Source of the DNA: Prototheca cutis
Taxonomy: Eukaryota > Chlorophyta > Trebouxiophyceae > Chlorellales > Chlorellaceae
Direction: 5' to 3'
DNA length: 64,000 nt
Assembly: GCA_002897115.2 (NCBI GenBank)
Contig: BCIH01000004.1
Location: 495,329-559,328 of the forward strand
The translations under genes were made by a program, and so were the position numbers. This document shows positions 58,986 to 64,000 of this stretch, one piece after another. How positions within the stretch are numbered: position 1 is the stretch's first letter; every line of letters starts with the position of its first letter. The notes below the pieces were generated by a model, which worked only from the letters and a program-made list of their open reading frames with translations, had not been told where the DNA came from and searched no databases.

Positions 58986-60823
58986 ATGCCGGGTGCATGG
59001 ACGGTGCCATTGGGCAATGCCTGCAGCGCAAAGGTCTTTGAAGCCGTAGGGGCGCCTTTTCCCAGGCCACCACGGCGTCATCGCTGCGCTTCACATGCTC
59101 ACAATGGCGACGATTGCCCCGCAGTGGGGATTGACCTGGGCACCACCAACTCTGCCATAGCGGTGGGTGGGTTTGGTGGGAGGTGGTGGACGAGGGATGC
59201 ATGGCTAGACGAAGAATTTCTGGCAGAGACCACCTGGGGTCATCCGTTCCATGCCCGTGCCCTGCAGGTCATAGAAAATGGCCGGCCTCGCATCATCCCC
59301 GTGGACGGAGGGCACCGCACCATGCCCTCCACAGTGGCATACATGCCAGACGGCTCCGTCCTCGTGGGCAGAGCTGCCCAGAGGTCCGTGGGTGTGGGTG
59401 GTAAAGGGAATTGGCAGGCAAGAGAGAGGAGAGACGACGGATGATCCAGCAGATTGACAACCCCCACCCCCTCCCTTCGAAAATACAAAAAAAACACAGA
59501 GCTCCAGCAGGATGTGTGCTGCAGTCGACCAAGCGGTTTATGGGACGCAGTGCAAGCGAAATTCGTATGATTCGGTCGTTACGCCCCCCACAGCCGCTTA
59601 TCCCGGCCGAGGATGGACAGCTGGCGTTCCAGGGCACGGGCTGGCCGACGCGGGTAACCCCCGGCGCGGCTGCTGGGGCTGTTCTCGCGGCCTTGCTGGA
59701 CGACGCGAGAATGTACTTTGGCGGTCGACGACCCACGCGTGCCGTGGTGTCAGTTCCAGCGTACTTCAACGATGCGGCACGTGCTGCCACGGCGGCGGCT
59801 GCGGCAGATGCGGGTCTGGCACGGACGCGGCTGGTGCATGAGCCCGTGGCGGCGGGCCTAGCGTACGGCCTCGACCTCGACCGTCATCGCTGTGTGGCGG
59901 TGCTGGACCTGGGTGGTGGGACGTTTGATGCCTCGGTCCTTCGTGTCGGCGGCGGCGCTGTGGAGGTACTGGGCACTGCGGGTGACCCGCTGCTGGGCGG
60001 CGACGATTGGGACGCAGCGGTCGCTGCCTGGCTCAGGCGCCGCGCTGCACGTGCGGGCGTACCGCTTGATCCTGGCGATCCGGGTGTCGCTGGATCGCTC
60101 CGCGCGGTCGCCGAGGACGTCAAGCGACAGCTTTCCACGCAGCGCGAGGTGCAAGTCAGGGTGCCGGGGGCATCCGGGCCCTTTCGTTTGAGTGCTACAG
60201 CCCTGGACGATATGACTGCCAAGCTCTACCTCAGAATGAGAGAGGTCGTTGATCGCGCCTGCTGGCAGGTGTGTGTGTATGTTTTTCTTTTTTTAAGAGG
60301 TGGGTGTCGCGCATGTGTGCCCAACTGTGAGAAGAAGCGGCCTGGCCTGCCGGGCTGTGTGCAGGTGGGGATTGACTTGGAGGAGTTGAGGGCGGCGGCT
60401 GAGGAGGGTCGACCCCAGCTCGAGGGCCCGCACCCGGCTCTGACAGAGGTGCTGCTGGTCGGCGGCGCCACACGCATGCCGGGCTTCCAGCGCTTTGTGA
60501 AGAACATGACGGGGTTGGAACCCGACCACAGCGCCGTGCACCCGGACCTGGTACAAAGTGTTTGGCATGTGTGTTTGGGGGGGCTATGCACGCTGCGCAC
60601 GCTGTGCTTGCGGTGACAGTGCTCACACTCATACTCCCAGAGTCTGTGTTCCATTGAGTGACGACCAGAACCCCCTTGTGAAAAAAAACGATAGGCGGTA
60701 GCGCTGGGCGCTGGCATCTGTGCGGGACTGCGGGATGGCACGACCAAGGACATATTCCTGGCGGACGTGTGGCAAGCTGCCATGATCAGGGCCTTGGCGG
60801 CGAGCCAGGCCCAGGAGGGGTGA
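58986..60823 (+). CDS. Truncated HSP70 (ATPase domain only)
   Basis: HSP70 chaperones couple ATP hydrolysis to peptide binding. Exons 58986-59162, 59268-59383, 59500-60268, 60365-60550 and 60695-60823 join in phase; 458 residues. The nucleotide-binding domain is whole: GIDLGTTNSAIAV (phosphate 1), STKRFMGR, AVVSVPAYFNDAARAATA, HEPVAAGLAYGL, VLDLGGGTFDASVL (phosphate 2), LLGGDDWDAAVA, EVLLVGGATRMPGFQRFV (adenosine), HPDLAVALGAGICAG. The protein stops about 30 residues later (end ASQAQEG) instead of continuing about 250 residues into the substrate-binding domain, as in plant HSP70T proteins. The first 45 residues are Pro/Arg-rich and could be a targeting peptide. A 3' extension with a further exon is possible, but no substrate-binding motif is seen downstream. 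Confidence 0.88.
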
Positions 60824-61091
60824 GCTGGCCGCGGTCATGGGTGCCGGTGCTCGACCGCAAGACCCGCCTCCGGCAACCTCCCGTAGCCTCCCGACACGGA
60901 GCCTGGCACCCCCCGTCCGGGATCTTTGTACGATGAAATAGTGGGCCACCTGGCTCGTCACACCTTGTAGCATCATGTCATGATAACTTCCGATGAATGT
61001 TAATGGAAGGCAGATGTTCTATGAATCATTTGGCATTCAGTAGATGGTGAAAGGAGGACCGCAGGTCGCCTCGGCCGCGAGCGGGTGTGGG
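60824..61091. other. Spacer before the eight-cysteine pair
   Basis: 268 bp with the HSP70 3' UTR and the promoter of the first cysteine-rich gene. Nothing else recognised. Confidence 0.45.
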
Positions 61092-61810
61092 ATGCCATGG
61101 AGAGGCCCATTGATGCTGCTATTGCTCCATTTCGTAGGTAAACTGAGGTGACTGTACAGTTACATAGATTTGGGTGCGTCTCGGAAGACAATAGGGTTGG
61201 AATCTGAACGCGGTCCGATGCGACAATACCGCAGGTGGGCAACCGAATGCGACGTCTAAGGAGTGTACCGACCTCGGCCGCTCGCTGCTTCAAAGCTCGT
61301 GCGCCCCTCAGATCGCATTCTTGTTACAGTGCGTTCCCATGGAGAGTTGACTTGCAGACGGGAGCGCGTGAACGGGTGCCGTCAAAACCTGCATGTGTAT
61401 CGGCCCGCGTATTTAAACAGGGTGGGCAACGGCCAGCGTTCACCCCACTACACTGACCAGGAATTTCAGAGTTACGTCTACAGACTCGACCACAGCAGCA
61501 CAGCTGGACAGTCTGCTGTACACCATTGCCAATGGAAACCCTTCGGAGACGTAGGTTTGGGGATTGGATGAGCAGTACCCAGTTGCCATGGGGACTCCAA
61601 CAATCTGGCCAGCACGTCATCCTGACTTTCCTGTACAACCCTTGCAGATGCTGCAACAATACCACAGCGTTCAAGGAAGCTGCACAAGAATGCCAATGCA
61701 TACCTCTGGACTTCACCAATTCCACTCTGCAAGACACGCCTACGAGCTCAGCAAACGCCATAGTTGCCGCGCTGGAGAGGGCATGCAATGTCACTCTGGG
61801 TCAATGTTGA
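61092..61810 (+). CDS. Secreted eight-cysteine protein, copy 1 (127 aa)
   Basis: Exons 61092-61137, 61235-61328, 61470-61550 and 61648-61810 join with phases 1, 2, 2 into 127 residues. Exon 1 codes a short signal peptide (MPWRGPLMLLLLHFVG). The mature part has exactly eight cysteines, at residues 26, 38, 75, 76, 89, 91, 120 and 127: C-x11-C-x36-CC-x12-C-x-C-x28-C-x6-C, the cysteine order of plant nsLTP/2S-albumin eight-cysteine motifs. Key segments: KECTDLGRSLLQSSC, AAQLDSLLYTIANGNPSETC, CNNTTAFKEAAQECQC, AIVAALERACNVTLGQC. Four NxT/S sites suggest glycosylation. The neighbour at 62106 is a diverged tandem copy with the same intron phases. Family homology is not proven; loop lengths differ from known nsLTPs. 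Function unknown. Confidence 0.75.
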
Positions 61811-62105
61811 CGTTTTATTCTGATTGACGAGCTGTGGCAGTGAACGGATGAATGTTTGACAAAGACCTTTCTGGTGCTGGGGGCGCATGTGGCCCGGACC
61901 TCGGGTCGGGCTGAATGGCGCTGGTATATTTCCCTTGGGGGAAACAGTTTTCTGATGCGGGCTGCACCGCGACAGCGGCAGAGGTTTCCCGAGTCTTTCG
62001 GACGCAACCAATGTCATGTTTTCACGTTTAGACGACCGGCGAGATTATTCCGGAGGTTCACGGGCAGTAGAGGGAGGCTGCCGGGCCGTCCCTCCAGGCA
62101 GCGAC

Positions 62106-62883
62106 ATGCACCGTGTCCGCTGGAAAGAGCTAGGATTCCTGTGTCTGAGCGGCCTCATTCTGTCCATCGCCGGCATATGTATGTCGATATAATGATATTT
62201 ACTAGATGATGTACGTCTCACATCTTGGAAATCCCCATTGCAGAGTCGGTACTTAAAAACCCCCTCCAAGCAGGTCGAGCGCAGGATGAGTGTGTTGCCT
62301 CCGGCCTCGACGCCTTCGGGTCCTGTAACTCGGAGGCCATCTACATCATTAGGCGAGTTGGTCATTGCATCGTGGATTCCGGGCATGACTGCGTGAGATT
62401 GGGGCAGCGGGGGCGGGGCAGAACGATCCCCTGAATGCTCGCCCGTACAGCACGGCCAAGTTCGTACGACCTGCTTCCTCTCGCACAGGACGTTCCCGTT
62501 CGACGCGCCGGCTCCAATAACCTCTCAAGAGCTGGATGCACTGATTAACAATGCCCCCGACAACATCCCATCAGAGCAGTGCGTTGACCTGTGTGTTTTG
62601 GTCTGGGGATTGGTTTGGCAAAGCTGGGAAGACTGCGCAGCCACTCCAAGTACAAAATAACCCGTGTTGCCTGCTCTGGCAACGGGTGCCCATGCCCCCA
62701 CTCGACCCATGCAGGTGCTGCGATTCTGTGTGGAACTTCCTGAAACCCAATGCAACCTGCAACTGCGACCATGAGTTGCTGGAGCTGCTACCAACGGCAG
62801 GTGTCACCGAGAACGGTCTCAATGGCATGCTCGAATTCATGGTGAACATTTGCGACCTGGACACCACGATGAGCTGCCCGTGA
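62106..62883 (+). CDS. Secreted eight-cysteine protein, copy 2 (136 aa)
   Basis: Exons 62106-62178, 62274-62352, 62489-62578 and 62715-62883, phases 1, 2, 2, give 136 residues. Signal peptide: MHRVRWKELG then FLCLSGLILSIAGIC. Mature cysteines at 31, 42, 82, 83, 96, 98, 127 and 135: C-x10-C-x39-CC-x12-C-x-C-x28-C-x7-C, the same as copy 1 within a few residues; one more Cys (25) lies at the signal boundary. Segments: DECVASGLDAFGSCNSE, SQELDALINNAPDNIPSEQC, CDSVWNFLKPNATCNC, NGLNGMLEFMVNICDLD. Intron 2 needs a GC donor (ATTAG|GCGAGT at 62353), which is also the phase seen in copy 1. Hydrophobic positions between cysteines suggest a small helical disulphide bundle that could bind lipid, but this is inference. 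Expressed and secreted status cannot be told from sequence alone. Confidence 0.75.
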
Positions 62884-63488
62884 CATTGCCAGCTCCCGCT
62901 GCCAGACACTGCCGGAGGAGCTTCCACTGCCCGATGGCATCGGCTCTGGCAGGGCCTGCCTGGTTGCCATGATTCTGAACCTGGTGCGAACACCTGTCCT
63001 GCTGGCCAGCCCGTTGCCGAGCCACAAGCAGCCTGCCCATCGTCACACTTCCTCTCGCTCGGTAATTCCCAGTGCATGCCTGTCCCGTCGGTTGCACGCC
63101 ATCAAGGCACTATGGCCCGGCACTTCCGACGCTGCGGAAGCGTCTCTCGGCGTAGGCTTGTTCTGGGCTTGTGTACTTCCCCCTTGATTCTTTTCCTAGT
63201 TCCCATGCATTCTTCATTGATCAATCTCTTGGACCGACACTTACCTCCCTGCACTGCCTGCGCCCGACCACACAACTGAGCGACGACCGGGCGCAGGGAT
63301 GACCTGCAAAGCTGCAGGAGCCTTGCGCACTAGAAAACGTGGAGAACCACCGTTAAACAGTGGATGTGACACGCATGTCAGATCATGAAAAAGGCAAGCG
63401 CTGGCAAGCATGGTTTCAGCAGGCCTGTCCCAGGTCCAGAAGGTGGGGTCAGAACGTTAGACCGCCCTGCCATGCGTGATCAAGCTCC
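62884..63488. other. Convergent spacer after the eight-cysteine pair
   Basis: 605 bp. I looked for a third copy (CC followed by CxC and a signal peptide) and found none. No other coding frame recognised. Confidence 0.5.
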
Positions 63489-64000
63489 TCAGCTGCCCTG
63501 GGTCACCGCCGCGCGCTGCTGCTCGTCGAGTATCCGGGTGATGAGGTCATCCTTCTTTCCACTCACGGGCAGGGCCCAGGCCTTGAGGATGGTCTGTAGC
63601 TCCCTAATCGTCCGTGCCTGGAGCGCCAACCGTGAGAACTTGGTGGCCAGCGGTGGGGGCACGCCCGCGCCGCTGCCAGAGGGGCTTCCCGCCGAGGCAG
63701 CGGGGGACCCGGCGTCGCCGGCCGGCGCAGCCGCCGAGCCGCTGGGACCCGCATGGGAGGGCCCCGCTTCGCCTGTCTGATGCCGCTTGCCCGCCCTCTG
63801 GCTTTCACTGCCCGGCTCCAGCACTCGCTTGCCTTTGTCTGTGCGTGGTGCGCAGAACGTTGCTGTCTTTGAGATCAAGCTATCCAGAAGCAGCAGTCTC
63901 TCAAGTCAGGCCCTACGTCACTGCCCAGTCAGCCCAAGCACTCCCCCACCCACAGGGCGCACCTGCTGCCTTTGGGCCGGGCGTCCCTCGGAGCTTCTTC
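63489..64000 (-). CDS. SAP-domain protein, C-terminal part
   Basis: The last exon (63489 to about 63895) ends with a SAP motif, a helix-loop-helix DNA-binding element: TIRELQTILKAWALPVSGKK then DDLITRILDEQQRA. Before it lies a basic stretch (RTDKGKRVLEPGS) and a low-complexity Ala/Gly/Pro/Ser linker. An upstream exon probably enters from the window edge (to the GTGCGC donor at about 63962). C-terminal SAP domains with LPVSGKKxxLI occur in Ku70 and in several other nuclear proteins, so Ku70 is one candidate, but nothing else of Ku70 is visible here. Confidence 0.6.

Overview
This 64 kb window is nuclear DNA from a eukaryotic green alga, most likely a trebouxiophyte of the Chlorella/Auxenochlorella type. 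The species is inference. The evidence is a GC-rich genome with almost every gene split by short spliceosomal introns, nuclear genes for plastid proteins (a TGD2-like lipid-transfer subunit and a plastid ACT-domain protein), plant-type PP2C, trehalose-phosphate synthase and ACT-repeat proteins, and UGUAA, the usual chlorophyte poly(A) signal, downstream of many plus-strand stops. There are no operons, phage genes or CRISPR arrays. Gene models below were built by hand from open frames, GT/GC-AG splice sites and matching intron phase; most join with every phase consistent.

Layout, 1-29 kb: PELO/DOM34 (5' truncated, +), Mpv17/PMP22-like (-), UPF3 (+), plastid two-ACT protein (-), PP2C (-), trehalose-6-P synthase with a degenerate phosphatase domain (-), ribosomal eL13 (+), a small C1orf52-like protein (+), an R3HCC1L-like RRM protein (+), the WD40-cyclophilin CYP71/PPWD1 (+), a four-ACT ACR protein (+), a 138-base assembly gap, and an unrecognised seven-exon gene (-).

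Layout, 29-46 kb: the 23-codon ribosomal protein eL41 (+), SEC61 alpha (+), TAF8 (-), a ZNF593/BUD20 zinc finger (+), TGD2 (+), TRM82/WDR4 (-), a BSD-domain protein (+) and exocyst SEC5 (+).

Layout, 46-64 kb: a gene-poor stretch with one doubtful FKBP-like model (-), TVP23/ECHIDNA (+), deoxyhypusine synthase (+), MCM5 (+), a DOT5-like nuclear peroxiredoxin (-), an HSP70 without a substrate-binding domain (+), two tandem secreted eight-cysteine proteins (+), and the 3' end of a SAP-domain gene (-).

The genes are mostly housekeeping. A translation and mRNA-surveillance theme recurs (PELO, UPF3, eL13, eL41, deoxyhypusine synthase, ZNF593, TRM82), with a secretory group (SEC61A, SEC5, TVP23). 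Several pairs are divergent across 300-680 bp spacers (Mpv17/UPF3, TAF8/ZNF593, TRM82/BSD, DOT5/HSP70). The most novel element is the tandem pair at 61.1-62.9 kb: short secreted proteins with identical intron phases and the C..C..CC..CxC..C..C order of the plant lipid-transfer/prolamin eight-cysteine motif. Other notable points are several GC-AG introns, very short or split first coding exons, intron ends built from GT/G-rich and CA/C-rich simple repeats, a peroxiredoxin lacking its resolving cysteine, and a TPS whose HAD phosphatase nucleophile is lost.
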